DNA from: Streptomyces sp. NBC_01445
Lineage (GTDB): Bacteria; Actinomycetota; Actinomycetes; Streptomycetales; Streptomycetaceae
Assembly: GCF_035918235.1 (NCBI RefSeq)
Contig: NZ_CP109485.1
Coordinates: forward strand, 2,728,001-2,792,000
Length of the DNA: 64,000 nt
Reading direction: 5' to 3'
Part shown: in pieces, positions 39,531-48,743 of the stretch
Layout of the letters: every line of letters starts with the position of its first letter
Position numbering within the stretch: the first letter of the stretch is position 1
Made by a program: the position numbers and the translations under genes
The notes under the pieces: generated by a model
Told to the model about the DNA's origin: nothing
Database searches by the model: none
Seen by the model: only the letters and a program-made list of their open reading frames with translations

Positions 39531-40688
39531 TCAGTTGAGGGCATCGGCCGTGCCGAGCAGGGCGGTGACCTGGCTGGAGAGCACGCCTCCGTTGCCGTGG
39601 GCGAGGGCGACGCGGGCCCCCTCGACCTGGCGTTCGTCGCAGTCGCCGCGCAGTTGGCGTACGGCCTCGATGACGGTGAAGATGCCGTACATGCCGGGAT
39701 GGCCGTACGAGAGGCCGCCGCCGTTGGTGTTGACGGGGAGCCTGCCACCGGGCGCGATGCCGCCGTCGGCGACGAAGGGACCGCCCTCTCCCTTGGCGCA
39801 GAACCCGAGGTCCTCCAGGAACAGGACGGGGTTGATGGTGAACGCGTCGTACAGCTCGACGACGTCCACGTCGCCCGGGGTGAGCCCCGCCATGTCGAAG
39901 GCGCGGCGTCCGGACTCGGTCGCCGCCGTCACGGTGAGGTCGGGCATCCGCGAGATGTTGCGGTGCCAGGTGGCCTCGCCCCCGCCGAGCAGATAGGCGG
40001 GCACCGCGGCCAGGTCGCGGGCCCGCTCGGCCGACGTGACGACGAGGGCGCCGCCGCCGTCGGTGACGAGGCAGCAGTCCCGCACGGTCAACGGGTCGCT
40101 GATCATGCGGGAGCCGAGGACGTCCTCGCGGGTAAGGGGCTTGCGTTCGAAGGCGGCCGGGTTGAGCTGCGCCCACGCGCGCGCCGCGACCGCCACGTCG
40201 GCCAGCTGCTCCCGCGTGGTGCCGTACTCGTACATGTGCCGTGAGGCGGCGAGCGCGTACATGCTCAGCGGGTAGCGGGGGCCGTACGGCTCCTCGTACG
40301 GGTCGGGCCTGGTCGGTGAGACGAGGCGGCCGCCGTCGGAGCGCTGTGTGCTGCCGTACACGATCAGCGCGGTGGTGCACAGGCCCTGCTCGATCGCGGC
40401 GGCCGCGTGCAGCAGGTGGGAGACGAAGGAGCTGCCGCCGATGTTGGTGCCGTCGAGGTGGCGGGGGCGGATGCCGAGGTACTCGGCGGTGTCCATGGCG
40501 GCCATCGGCAGGTACGACGAGGCGGTGAACAGGCCGTCGACCTCGGACTTGGCGATGCCCGCGTCGGCGAGGGCGCGGGCGGTGGCCTGGCCGACGAGGT
40601 CGAGGTGGGTGAGGCCGGGGGCGACTTCGCCGAGGTCGGACTCGGCCACGCCGACGACGGCGGCCCTGCCGCGCAGCGGCTGTGTCAT
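39531..40688 (-). CDS. SCP2-type thiolase-like protein lacking catalytic cysteines
   Basis: A 385-residue thiolase-fold protein of the SCP2/lipid-transfer group. [18 protein letters not shown] and the conserved [13 protein letters not shown] loop are present. At the position of the usual nucleophile motif (N-x-x-C-x-S-G) it reads NIGGSSF, and the C-terminal Cys motif is replaced by LAHGNGG. It therefore cannot be an ordinary Claisen thiolase. Cys-less members such as steroid aldolase Ltp2 perform retro-aldol cleavage with a DUF35 partner, and a DUF35 gene overlaps this one (ATGA). The substrate is unknown; a branched beta-hydroxyacyl-CoA is the natural inference. Confidence 0.85.
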   Translation of the reverse strand: MTQPLRGRAAVVGVAESDLGEVAPGLTHLDLVGQATARALADAGIAKSEVDGLFTASSYLPMAAMDTAEYLGIRPRHLDGTNIGGSSFVSHLLHAAAAIEQGLCTTALIVYGSTQRSDGGRLVSPTRPDPYEEPYGPRYPLSMYALAASRHMYEYGTTREQLADVAVAARAWAQLNPAAFERKPLTREDVLGSRMISDPLTVRDCCLVTDGGGALVVTSAERARDLAAVPAYLLGGGEATWHRNISRMPDLTVTAATESGRRAFDMAGLTPGDVDVVELYDAFTINPVLFLEDLGFCAKGEGGPFVADGGIAPGGRLPVNTNGGGLSYGHPGMYGIFTVIEAVRQLRGDCDERQVEGARVALAHGNGGVLSSQVTALLGTADALN

Positions 40689-41086
40689 CGGGCGTCCTCC
40701 TTCGGTTCGAAGACGGCGGTGTCGCCGTCCGCTGTCGTACGGAACCGGACGCGGTCGCCGATCGCGACGTCCTGGGGTGCGGGGCCCTCGACCCGCGACA
40801 TCATGCGGAAGCCGTCGTCGAGGTCGACGAGGACGACGTTGTGCGCACCGTCGCGGCCGCGCACGACGGTGGTCGCGTACACGGTGCCGTCACCGGTGCT
40901 GCGTTCCCAGCTCAGCTGCTGCGTACCGCAGTCGGGGCAGAGGGTGCGGGGCGGGAAGACGGCGGACGCGCAGTGTGCGCATCGCTGGTAGCGCAGTTCG
41001 CCGCGGCTGAGGCCGGCGCGGTGAGTGAGGGCCGGAGACCGGTGTTCCTGTGTCACGGCGGCTCCATGGGGGGCGGGTGGGTTCAT
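40685..41086 (-). CDS. DUF35 (Zn-ribbon/OB-fold) thiolase partner
   Basis: A 133-residue protein with a rubredoxin-like zinc ribbon (RCAHCASAVFPPRTLCPDCG, two CxxC pairs) and a C-terminal OB-fold (GTVYATTVVRGRDGAHNVVL, IGDRVRFRTTADGD). DUF35 proteins bind acyl-CoA and form complexes with SCP2-type thiolases or aldolases. ATG 41086 overlaps the upstream stop by four bases, and its own stop overlaps the thiolase start, which fits a complex. GTG 41056 would give a shorter protein without the overlap. Confidence 0.85.
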   Translation of the reverse strand: MNPPAPHGAAVTQEHRSPALTHRAGLSRGELRYQRCAHCASAVFPPRTLCPDCGTQQLSWERSTGDGTVYATTVVRGRDGAHNVVLVDLDDGFRMMSRVEGPAPQDVAIGDRVRFRTTADGDTAVFEPKEDAR

Positions 41087-43236
41087 CGTGTGTCCTGTTC
41101 CGAAGGGGCGCTCAGCAGGGCGAGGCAGTCCACGGCGACGGCGCCGTCGCCGGCCGCGCCGCACAGCAGCGGGTTCACGTCGAGTTCGAGGAGGTCGTCG
41201 GCGAGGTCGGTGGCGAGCCAGGACAGGCGGACGAGCGCGTCCGCCACGGCGTCGACGTCGCGCGCGGGCGCGCCGCGCACCCCGTCGAGGACCCGCGCCG
41301 CGCGCAGGGAGCGCAGCATGCGCACCGCCCCGGCATGGTCGACGGGGGCCACGGCGACCTGGCTGTCGTCGAGTACGTCGACGAGGACACCGCCGAACCC
41401 GGCGACCACGACGGGCCCGAACGCGGCGTCGCGCTGGACGCCGAGGATCAGCTCGGTGCGGTCGCCGCTCGCCATGCGCTGCACGAGGAGCCGCGCGTCG
41501 CCGACGCCCGCGCGGGCCGCGGCGGCGAGGATGCCCCGGGCAGCCTCGCGTACGTCGTCCGGTGTGCTCAGGCCGAGCCGTACGCCGCCCATGTCGCTCT
41601 TGTGGGAGACGTCGGCCGAGAGCAGCTTGACGGCCAGGGGCCCTTCGAGGTCCGCCGCCGCCCGTGCCGCTTCTTCGGGGTCGCGCGCGGTGCGGGCCTG
41701 CGCGCAGTGGAGTCCGTAGGCGGCGATGAGCCGGGCGGACTCGTACTCGTCGAGCCTGGTGCGTCCCTGGGCGCGGGCCTCGTCGATGACCGCGCGGGCG
41801 GCCTTCGGGTCCGTACCGGCGGGGCGGGTGCCCGTCGGCAGTGGCGGGCGCAGGCTGAAGTCGGCGAGGTGCCCGAGGGCCGCCGCGGCCCGGCCCGGGT
41901 CGCTGTAGCAGGGCACGCCGAGTTCGCGCAGCCGTTGCCGCGCGCGACCGCTGCCGCCGGTCCAGACGACGACGAGCGGCTGGTCGGTGGAGTTGTGCGC
42001 CTTCGCGATGGCGTCGGTCAGCTCGTCGACGTCGCCGTCGGCGTTGCCGAGCAGGACGCCGATCATGTCGGTGCCGGGGTGTTCGAGGGCGACGTCGAGG
42101 GCGCGGCGCAGCATGTCGGGTTCGCTGACGAGCGCGGCGGTCAGGTCGACGGGGTTGCGGGGCGAGCCGAACGGCGGGATGACCTCGGCCATGCGCCGCT
42201 GCCACTCCTCGTCCCAGGTGTCGACGGCGATGCCGCGGGTGGCGGCCTCGTCGGCCATGAGGACTCCGGCGCCGCCCGACAGGGAGAGGGTGGTGAGGCG
42301 GCGGCCCCGGGTGCGGCGGCCGGTGGCGAAGATCTGGGCGGCGTCCAGCATGGGCTCGACGCCGCTCACGCGGGTGAGGCCGAACTGCCGTGCCGCTCCG
42401 TCGAAGACGCGGTCCTCGCCGGCCAGTGACGCGGTGTGCGACTGGGCGGCGCGGGCGCCGGCGGCGGAGCGGCCCACCTTCACGGCGATGACGGGCTTGT
42501 CGGCCGCGTGCGCGGCGCGGGCCGCGTCGAGGAGCCCGGGACCGTCGCTGACGCCTTCGAGGTAGGCGAGGAGGACCTTCGACTCCTCGGTGGCGGCGAA
42601 CGCGCCGAGGAGTTCGGACACCGAGATGTCGACCTCGTTGCCGGTGTTGACGTAGTGGGCGAGGCCGATGCCGTACTGGCGGGCCTCGCTGAAGATGAAC
42701 GAGCCGAAGGCGCCGCTCTGGCTGACGAACGCGACGGGGCCCGGGCGCAGTTCGATGTTCTCGTCGAGCGCCGACGTGAAGGTGGGCACCGCCCGGTCGT
42801 GGACGCTGATGAGGCCGAGGCAGTTGGGCCCGAGGACGCGGACGCCACTCTCTTCTGCGGCGGCCTTCAACTCCCTTTGGAGTTCCGCTCCTTGTTCGCC
42901 GGTCTCGGCGTAGCCGGCGGCGGCGACGATCGCCACCTCGATACCGCGGCGGCCGCACGCCCGGATGCCGTCGGCCGCGTGGGCGGCGTCGAGCATGACC
43001 ATCGCGAGGTCGATGTCGCCGTCGATCGCGTCGAGGGTGGGGTGGGCGGGCAGGCCCTGGACGGTGGCGCGGCGGGAGTTCACGGGCAGGATGCGGCCCG
43101 CGTAGCCGAAGCGCTTGAGGTAGTCGATGGGGCGCCCGGACAGTTTGCGGGGGTTGTCCGAGGCGCCGAGGACGGCGATGGAGCGGGGGTGGAGCAGGGT
43201 GTCGACGAGGTCCGTGCGGGACGGTCGCGCGCTCAT
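41083..43236 (-). CDS. ADP-forming acyl-CoA synthetase (fused alpha-beta)
   Basis: A 717-residue acid-CoA ligase of the acetate-CoA ligase (ADP-forming)/Pat-like superfamily. The N-terminal CoA-binding Rossmann domain begins LLHPRSIAVLGASDNPRK. The succinyl-CoA-synthetase-like flavodoxin region has VAFVSQSGAFG and the phospho-His in AQSHTASLAGED. The C-terminal ATP-grasp has LLSADVSHKSDMGGVRLGL and the closing LLELDVNPLL. It activates a carboxylic acid to the CoA ester at the entry of the pathway. ATGA overlaps join it to the acyl-CoA dehydrogenase and DUF35 genes. No acetyltransferase domain is present. Confidence 0.88.
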   Translation of the reverse strand: MSARPSRTDLVDTLLHPRSIAVLGASDNPRKLSGRPIDYLKRFGYAGRILPVNSRRATVQGLPAHPTLDAIDGDIDLAMVMLDAAHAADGIRACGRRGIEVAIVAAAGYAETGEQGAELQRELKAAAEESGVRVLGPNCLGLISVHDRAVPTFTSALDENIELRPGPVAFVSQSGAFGSFIFSEARQYGIGLAHYVNTGNEVDISVSELLGAFAATEESKVLLAYLEGVSDGPGLLDAARAAHAADKPVIAVKVGRSAAGARAAQSHTASLAGEDRVFDGAARQFGLTRVSGVEPMLDAAQIFATGRRTRGRRLTTLSLSGGAGVLMADEAATRGIAVDTWDEEWQRRMAEVIPPFGSPRNPVDLTAALVSEPDMLRRALDVALEHPGTDMIGVLLGNADGDVDELTDAIAKAHNSTDQPLVVVWTGGSGRARQRLRELGVPCYSDPGRAAAALGHLADFSLRPPLPTGTRPAGTDPKAARAVIDEARAQGRTRLDEYESARLIAAYGLHCAQARTARDPEEAARAAADLEGPLAVKLLSADVSHKSDMGGVRLGLSTPDDVREAARGILAAAARAGVGDARLLVQRMASGDRTELILGVQRDAAFGPVVVAGFGGVLVDVLDDSQVAVAPVDHAGAVRMLRSLRAARVLDGVRGAPARDVDAVADALVRLSWLATDLADDLLELDVNPLLCGAAGDGAVAVDCLALLSAPSEQDTR

Positions 43237-44381
43237 GCCCGGGCCTCCCGCAGCAGCCCCTTGCCGATGATGAGCTTCTGGATCTCGCTGGTGCCCTCGT
43301 AGATCCGGAAGAGGCGCGCGTCGCGGTAGAGACGTTCGACGGTCGAGTCGCTCATGTAGCCGCTGCCGCCGTGCACCTGGACGGCCCGGTCGACGACCCG
43401 GCACACCATTTCGCTGCAGAACAGCTTGGCGCTGGAGGGGCCCACCCGGGTGTCGGTGCCGGCGTCGAACGCCTCGGCGGCGGCGAGTACGAGAGAGCGG
43501 CCCGCGAGGAGTTCGGCGTGCGACTCGGCGATCAGTTCCTGGACGAGCTGGAAGCGGCCGATGGACTCGCCGCCCTGCTCGGCGGTGGCCGCGTAGCGCA
43601 CGGCCTCGTCGAGTGCGCGGGCCGCGAGGCCGACGCACAGGGCCGCGATGTGCAGGCGGCCGCGCGTGAGGGAGGCCATCGCGGCGCGGAATCCGGTGCC
43701 CGGCTCGCCGCCGAGTACGGCGTCGGCGGGGACCCGCGCGTCGTCGAAGTAGACCGGTGCGGTGTGGGCGCCGCGCTGGCCCATCTTGCGGTCCGGTGGC
43801 CCGACCCTTACGCCCGGTGCGGTGCTCTCCACGAGGAAGGCGGAGATCCCGCGGTGGGCCTCGGCGTCGGGGTCGGTCCGCGCGAAGACGACGAACAGGT
43901 CGGCGTGGTCGGCGTTGGTGATGAACCGCTTGGTGCCGGACAGGACCCAGCTGTCGCCCTCGCGGACGGCGCGGGTGCGTACGCCGCTGGGGTCCGAGCC
44001 CGCGCCGTCCTCGGTGAGGGCGAACGAGGCGACCGCGGAGCCGGCGGCGAGCGCGGGCAGCCAGCGCTTCCGCTGCTCGGGCGTCCCGAAGTTCACCAGG
44101 GCCTTGCCCGCGATCCCGTTGTTGGTGCCGAGCATGGAGCGGAACGCCGGTGTGGTCCAGCCGAGTTCGATGGCCAGGCGCACGTCCTGGCGCATGTCGA
44201 GGCCCAGCCCGCCGTACTCCTCGGGCAACGCCCAGCCGAACAGTCCCATGTCGGCGGCGCCGCGCCGCAGCCGCTCGGGTATGGCGTCGCTCTGCTCGAT
44301 CTCCTCCTCCAGCGGCACGACTTCACCGCGGACGAAGTCCTTCACGGTGCGCAGGATGTCCTCGAAGACATCGGAGTCCAT
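43233..44381 (-). CDS. Acyl-CoA dehydrogenase
   Basis: A 382-residue FAD enzyme. It has the N-terminal helical domain, SFALTEDGAGSDPSGVRT (FAD/substrate loop), GTKRFITNADHADLFVVFAR, VDRAVQVHGGSGYMSDSTVE and the catalytic Glu in IYEGTSEIQKLIIGK. It desaturates an acyl-CoA made by the ligase downstream. ATG 44381 has GGGAGAAGG upstream; ATG 44396 is an in-frame alternative. It is the second gene of the operon after the MHS permease. Confidence 0.9.
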   Translation of the reverse strand: MDSDVFEDILRTVKDFVRGEVVPLEEEIEQSDAIPERLRRGAADMGLFGWALPEEYGGLGLDMRQDVRLAIELGWTTPAFRSMLGTNNGIAGKALVNFGTPEQRKRWLPALAAGSAVASFALTEDGAGSDPSGVRTRAVREGDSWVLSGTKRFITNADHADLFVVFARTDPDAEAHRGISAFLVESTAPGVRVGPPDRKMGQRGAHTAPVYFDDARVPADAVLGGEPGTGFRAAMASLTRGRLHIAALCVGLAARALDEAVRYAATAEQGGESIGRFQLVQELIAESHAELLAGRSLVLAAAEAFDAGTDTRVGPSSAKLFCSEMVCRVVDRAVQVHGGSGYMSDSTVERLYRDARLFRIYEGTSEIQKLIIGKGLLREARA

Positions 44382-44431
44382 GGCCTTCTCCCTCATGTCG
44401 GGCTGTGTCTGTCTCGGTACTTGACTGATCG

Positions 44432-45763
44432 TCAGAATGCGGCCGGCTGTTGCGTCGCGTCTGCCGCCCTGGCGTCCCGCACCTCGGCAGCCGCCGTACG
44501 CGCGAGAAGGGCACGGGCGCCGTAGAGCGAGAGCAGCACCATCAGGACGGCGAAGCCCACGACGGGCACGATCGACCCCGTGGCGGTGAGCAGCGCCTGA
44601 CCGATGAGGGGCGTGCCGCCGCCGAAGAGCATCCCGGCCGCGGAGTACGACACCGAGATGCCGGTGTAGCGGACGCGGGCGGGGAACGCCTGGGCGAGCA
44701 TGCCGGCGAGGAGTGCGTAGAACATGACGTGCGGCAGCGTCGCGATGACCATGCCGAGCAGGGTGAGGCCGAAGCTGCGGGTCGAGATCAGCCAGAACAG
44801 CAGGGGCATGGCCGGGATCTCGAGGACGAGCAGGACGGTGACGACCTTGCGGGTGTTCCAGCGGCTGCCGAGGACGGCGCCGAAGGGCTGGGCGACGAAC
44901 TGCGCGACCGTGGCGAGCAGGATGATCGTGAGCATGCTGTCTCGGGACATGCCGAGGTCGTTGGTGGCCCAGGACAGGGCGAAGGTGTTCTTCAGGTACG
45001 AGGCGACGTACGCGATGACGGAGGCGGCAAGGCCGAGCGCGACCGTCGTCTTGTGGGTGCGCAGCAGCTCGACGAGCGGCAGCCGTGCGACCTGTTCCGT
45101 CTGCTTGAGCCGCAGCAGTTCGGGGGATTCCTGGATCCGCATCCGCACGATCAGCCCGACGATCACAAGCAGCGCGGAGGCGAGGAAGGGCAGACGCCAG
45201 CCCCACGTCACGAAGGCGGCGTCGGGAAGCTGTGAGACGGCGGTGAAGGCGAGGACGGCGAGGATCTGCCCGGTGGGCGAGCCCTGCTGGGCGAAGGCGC
45301 CGAAGAGAAACCCGCGGCGCCGCTCGGTGTGTTCGGTCGCGATGAGAACGGCTCCGCCCCATTCGCCGCCCACGGCGACGCCCTGTACGACGCGCAGCAG
45401 GACGAGCAGGACAGGCGCCAGGACCCCGACGGCGTCGTACGTGGGCAGCAGGCCCATGCCCGCGGTGGCGACGCCCATGAGGAGGAGCGTCGCGATCAGG
45501 GTGTTCTTGCGGCCGATGCGGTCGCCGAGGTGTCCGAAGACGATGCCGCCGAGAGGTCGGGCGACGAAGCCGATCCAGAACGTCGCGAAGGACGCGAGGA
45601 CGCCGACGGCGGGTGACGCCCCGGGGAAGAAGAGTTTCCCGAGAACGATCGCCGAAGCGGTCCCGAATATGTAGAAGTCGTACCACTCGATGGTGGTTCC
45701 GATGAATGCGGCAATTCCCGCCCGCCGCCCCATCTTCTCGTCTGCGACGAGTTTGCGTCTCAC
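44432..45763 (-). CDS. MHS-family MFS permease, pathway importer
   Basis: A 443-residue 12-TM metabolite:H+ symporter. It has the TM1 signature FIGTTIEWYDFYIFGTASA, RPLGGIVFGHLGDRIGRKNT, GVAVGGEWGGAVLIATEH and a second loop with RWNTRKVV. It heads the operon of acyl-CoA enzymes and probably imports the organic acid they degrade. GTG 45763 has AAGGAG at 10 nt; GTG 45772 is in frame but too close to that site. It diverges from the LysR gene. Confidence 0.88.
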   Translation of the reverse strand: MRRKLVADEKMGRRAGIAAFIGTTIEWYDFYIFGTASAIVLGKLFFPGASPAVGVLASFATFWIGFVARPLGGIVFGHLGDRIGRKNTLIATLLLMGVATAGMGLLPTYDAVGVLAPVLLVLLRVVQGVAVGGEWGGAVLIATEHTERRRGFLFGAFAQQGSPTGQILAVLAFTAVSQLPDAAFVTWGWRLPFLASALLVIVGLIVRMRIQESPELLRLKQTEQVARLPLVELLRTHKTTVALGLAASVIAYVASYLKNTFALSWATNDLGMSRDSMLTIILLATVAQFVAQPFGAVLGSRWNTRKVVTVLLVLEIPAMPLLFWLISTRSFGLTLLGMVIATLPHVMFYALLAGMLAQAFPARVRYTGISVSYSAAGMLFGGGTPLIGQALLTATGSIVPVVGFAVLMVLLSLYGARALLARTAAAEVRDARAADATQQPAAF

Positions 45764-45903
45764 CCTTGCCACACTCCTTCGGGAGGCAATTCGGATTCAC
45801 CGAAAGCCCGTCTCACGTGGGTAGTTGGGCTACTGGTGCGCTTATTTAATTCCGGCTCCGTACGGCCGTTTTCGCGACTGCTGGCATTTACCATATCACT
45901 GAG

Positions 45904-45923
45904 TGTGTGATGCAACTAACACA
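45904..45923. promoter_or_regulatory. LysR-box candidate TGTGT-N10-ACACA
   Basis: A perfect 5-bp dyad in the AT-rich divergent promoter between the MHS permease operon and the LysR gene. It contains the T-N11-A pattern typical of LysR-type regulator sites and lies 90 bp before the LysR start and 140 bp before the permease start. Confidence 0.5.
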
Positions 45924-46012
45924 TTGTCGGCCATCGATTTATTCGCCGGGGCGACATAATCTCGACGCGTCGGAACGAAACGACTTCCGGCTGAGGTGGA
46001 GGGTGGAAGGGC

Positions 46013-46918
46013 ATGGAACTGCGCCGTCTGCAGGCTTTCGTCGCGGTCGCCGAGGAGCTCAGCTTCAGCCGGGCCGCGGCCCGGCTGCACATGTCGCAGC
46101 CGCCGCTCTCGCAGCAGATCAAGCGCCTTGAGCAGGAGGTCGGCGTCGAGCTGCTGCGCCGCACCACCCGCAGCGTCGAACTCACCGCGGCGGGGGCGGC
46201 GTTCCTCACCGAGGTACGGTCCGCGCTCGACTCCCTGGAAGCGGCGAAGCTCGCGGCACACCGGGCGGCGGAGGGGGTCACCGGGCTGGTGCGGCTGGCG
46301 TTCAGCGGCCCCACGTCGTACCGCGAACTCCTCGCCATTGCCCGCGAGTTCAGGCGGCGGCACCCCACCGTCAGGCTCGACATCGTCGGCCCTTACTACG
46401 GTGGCGAGCTGGCCGAGCGCCTGCACCTGCGGGAGGCGGACGCGGGTCTGGTGCGGCTCCCACTGCCGGACACGGGGCTGCGGGTGCGGGAGCTGCTGCG
46501 GCACCCCCTGGTCGCGGCCGTGCCCTCCGAACACCCGCTCGCGGCACGGGAGTCGCTGACCCTCGCCGATCTGCGGGACGTGCCCTTCGTCAGCTATCCG
46601 GCCGGCCGGGGCTCGATCGTGCGGGACCTGGTGCAGTCGGCGTTCCTGGCGCAGGGCTCGACCCCGCGCACCGTCCAGGACGCGCCCGACACGCACACCC
46701 TTCTCTCCCTGGTGGGGGCGAGCGTCGGCATCGGGCTCACCCCGGACTCCGCCGGGCATCTGGCGGTGCCGGGGGTGACGCTGGTCCCGGTCCTCGATGC
46801 CCCGGCTCTCCCGCTCGGCCTCGCCTGGCGGGCGGACGACACCGATCCGGCGGTGGCGGCACTCGTCGACCTGGTCGACGGGTTCACCGACGGGCTCCGG
46901 GAACTGCCGGCGACGTGA
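46013..46918 (+). CDS. LysR-type transcriptional regulator
   Basis: A 301-residue LTTR. The N-terminal winged helix-turn-helix is clear (LQAFVAVAEELSFSRAAARL, MSQPPLSQQIKRLEQEVGVE), followed by a periplasmic-binding-like effector domain (VRLAFSGPTSYRELLAIARE, SVGIGLTPDSAGHL). It diverges from the MHS/acyl-CoA operon and is therefore its likely activator, with autoregulation through the shared region. The effector is probably the imported acid or a CoA ester. It converges on the CitE-like gene. Confidence 0.92.
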   Translation: MELRRLQAFVAVAEELSFSRAAARLHMSQPPLSQQIKRLEQEVGVELLRRTTRSVELTAAGAAFLTEVRSALDSLEAAKLAAHRAAEGVTGLVRLAFSGPTSYRELLAIAREFRRRHPTVRLDIVGPYYGGELAERLHLREADAGLVRLPLPDTGLRVRELLRHPLVAAVPSEHPLAARESLTLADLRDVPFVSYPAGRGSIVRDLVQSAFLAQGSTPRTVQDAPDTHTLLSLVGASVGIGLTPDSAGHLAVPGVTLVPVLDAPALPLGLAWRADDTDPAVAALVDLVDGFTDGLRELPAT

Positions 46919-46947
46919 CATCGCCGGGCGCCCCCTGATTCTCCGCC

Positions 46948-47847
46948 TTACGCCACCTCGCCCGCAGAGCCGGTGGTGAACTTCACGCCGAGCAGCCGTC
47001 GCGCCTGCTCCTGCACCGGCCTGTCGACCATCACGCCGTCGACGGCCGACACCGCGTCGCCCGCGGCGAGCACCTTCCTGGCCCAGGCCAGCTCCTCGTC
47101 CGTCGGCGCGAATCCCGCGGACACCGCCGGGAGTTGCTTCGGGTGGATGCACAGTTTGCCTCCGAAGCCGAGCCGTCGGGCGTGCTGCAGGTCCTGCGCG
47201 AGGGCGTCGGCGTCGTCGAGCGCGGTGGTGACGCCGTCCAGCGGGGGCGCGACACCGGCGGCGGCGCACGCCATGACCAGCCGGGACCGCCCATACGCCA
47301 GCGCCAGGGTGTCGTCGTGGCGCACGCCCAGCTCGGTGGCGAGGTCGACGCTGCCGAACGCCGCGCGGACGACGCCGGGCGCACAGCACACGTCGAGGGC
47401 CCGCTCGATCCCGGCCGCCGTCTCGACGAGCGGGATCACGGCACAGACCTCCGCGATCCGTGCGATCACCTCGGGGTCCTCGGCCTTGGGCAGCATCACA
47501 GGACAGCCGAACGCGGTGACGAGGTCCAGGTCGGCGTCCCACCAGGCAGTGCCCGGCGCGTTGATCCGCACCACCGCGTCCCCGCCCCGCGCGAGCCAGT
47601 CGGCGGCGTGCCGGCGGGCCGCGTCCTTGCCGTCCGGCGCGACGGCGTCCTCCAGGTCGACGATCACGGCGTCGGCCCCTGCAGCGGCCGCCTTCTCGAA
47701 CCGGTCGGGGCGGTGCCCCGGGACGAAGAGAAGGGTCCGGGCGGCGGCGAGGCGGGCTCGGTCGCGGCTCAGGCGTTCGGGGTCGGCGAGTTCGGGACGC
47801 GCGGGGTCGGCACTCGCAGGTTCGACGGTGGTGTGCTCAGCGCTCAC
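46948..47847 (-). CDS. CitE-like CoA-ester lyase
   Basis: A 299-residue HpcH/HpaI-CitE family Mg-dependent C-C lyase. Motifs are TLLFVPGHRPDRFEKAAAAG, VIVDLEDAVAPDGKDAAR, VRINAPGTAWWDADL, MLPKAEDPEVIARI, IPLVETAAGIERAL and GGKLCIHPKQLPAV. Free-standing CitE-like proteins cleave citramalyl-CoA, malyl-CoA or related beta-hydroxyacyl-CoAs to a 2-oxoacid and acyl-CoA. The GTG start overlaps the MaoC-like stop (GTGA). With the MaoC-like hydratase and the CoA-transferase nearby, citramalyl-CoA lyase (to acetyl-CoA and pyruvate) is the best guess. Confidence 0.85.
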   Translation of the reverse strand: MSAEHTTVEPASADPARPELADPERLSRDRARLAAARTLLFVPGHRPDRFEKAAAAGADAVIVDLEDAVAPDGKDAARRHAADWLARGGDAVVRINAPGTAWWDADLDLVTAFGCPVMLPKAEDPEVIARIAEVCAVIPLVETAAGIERALDVCCAPGVVRAAFGSVDLATELGVRHDDTLALAYGRSRLVMACAAAGVAPPLDGVTTALDDADALAQDLQHARRLGFGGKLCIHPKQLPAVSAGFAPTDEELAWARKVLAAGDAVSAVDGVMVDRPVQEQARRLLGVKFTTGSAGEVA

Positions 47848-48737
47848 TTGAACGTCACCTCCGCCGTCGCATGCCGCTCGTCGCGGCGCGTGGCGATCCG
47901 CAGCCCGGCCGACCCTCCGTCGTCCGCCACCTCGCCGAGCGCACACACCTGCTCGCCCGCGAACACGGGCTTGCGCAGCCGGTACGAGAGCGTCCGGATC
48001 TCACGCTCCGGGGCCTCACGGCGGGCGAGTTCCAGCATCAGCTGGACGAGGAGCGGACCGTGGACGACGAGCCCCGGGTAGCCCTCGACGCCGCGGACGT
48101 ACGGCTCGTCGTAGTGAATGCGGTGGGCGTTCGCGGTCAGCGCGCTGTAGCGGAACAGCAGGGTCGGCGAGGGACGCAGGATCAACTGCCAGTCGGCATC
48201 GGACGGTTCGGCCTCGCCGAGGTCGAGCCCGAAGCCGTCGCCCCGTCGCTCGTCCTCTCCGACGCGGTAGACGAGGTCCTGCTCCTCGGTGACCCTGATC
48301 TTCCCTTCCTGTGCAATCTCATGACGGACTGTCACGAACGCCATCTCGCCGGTGCGGCCTCGCTTGATCTCGACCTTGGCGAGGGAACTTGTACGCCGGG
48401 CAGGCACGCCCACCCGCAGCGGCGCGGTGAACTCCGCGCGGCCGCCGGCGAACATGCGCCTTCGGTCCGGCAGGGGCGGCAGGAAGTGGCCGTGCGCGGG
48501 GTGCCCGTCGGCCCCCAGCTCCCGCTGTGCGGGCCATTCGAGGAAGTGCAGCCAGTGCCACAGCGGCGGCAGCGGCTCCCCCTCGCCGGCCACGGTCGCC
48601 TCCTGGTCGAGGACCTGACTCAGGGCTGCGACGGGCGCGGCGGCGACGGGATCGTCGAGGCTCACGGGCGCCGGAGACCAGGCGTCCAGATACCGTGCGA
48701 GCCCGAACTCTCCCTGAGTCGCGTCTGGTTGAGGCAT
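47844..48737 (-). CDS. MaoC-like hydratase (mesaconyl/itaconyl-CoA hydratase type)
   Basis: A 297-residue two-hotdog hydratase. The N-terminal part carries PLPPLWHWLHFLEW and HGHFLPPLPDRRRMFAGGR; the C-terminal hotdog has LLFRYSALTANAHRIHYDEP followed by VEGYPGLVVHGPLLVQLML. This is the signature of mesaconyl-C4-CoA/itaconyl-CoA hydratases and of HTD2-like enzymes. It would hydrate an unsaturated C5 dicarboxyl-CoA to citramalyl-CoA, the substrate of the CitE-like enzyme encoded directly after it. It is transcribed from the MFS gene upstream with a 6-nt gap. Confidence 0.82.
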   Translation of the reverse strand: MPQPDATQGEFGLARYLDAWSPAPVSLDDPVAAAPVAALSQVLDQEATVAGEGEPLPPLWHWLHFLEWPAQRELGADGHPAHGHFLPPLPDRRRMFAGGRAEFTAPLRVGVPARRTSSLAKVEIKRGRTGEMAFVTVRHEIAQEGKIRVTEEQDLVYRVGEDERRGDGFGLDLGEAEPSDADWQLILRPSPTLLFRYSALTANAHRIHYDEPYVRGVEGYPGLVVHGPLLVQLMLELARREAPEREIRTLSYRLRKPVFAGEQVCALGEVADDGGSAGLRIATRRDERHATAEVTFK

Positions 48738-48743
48738 GTTCGC

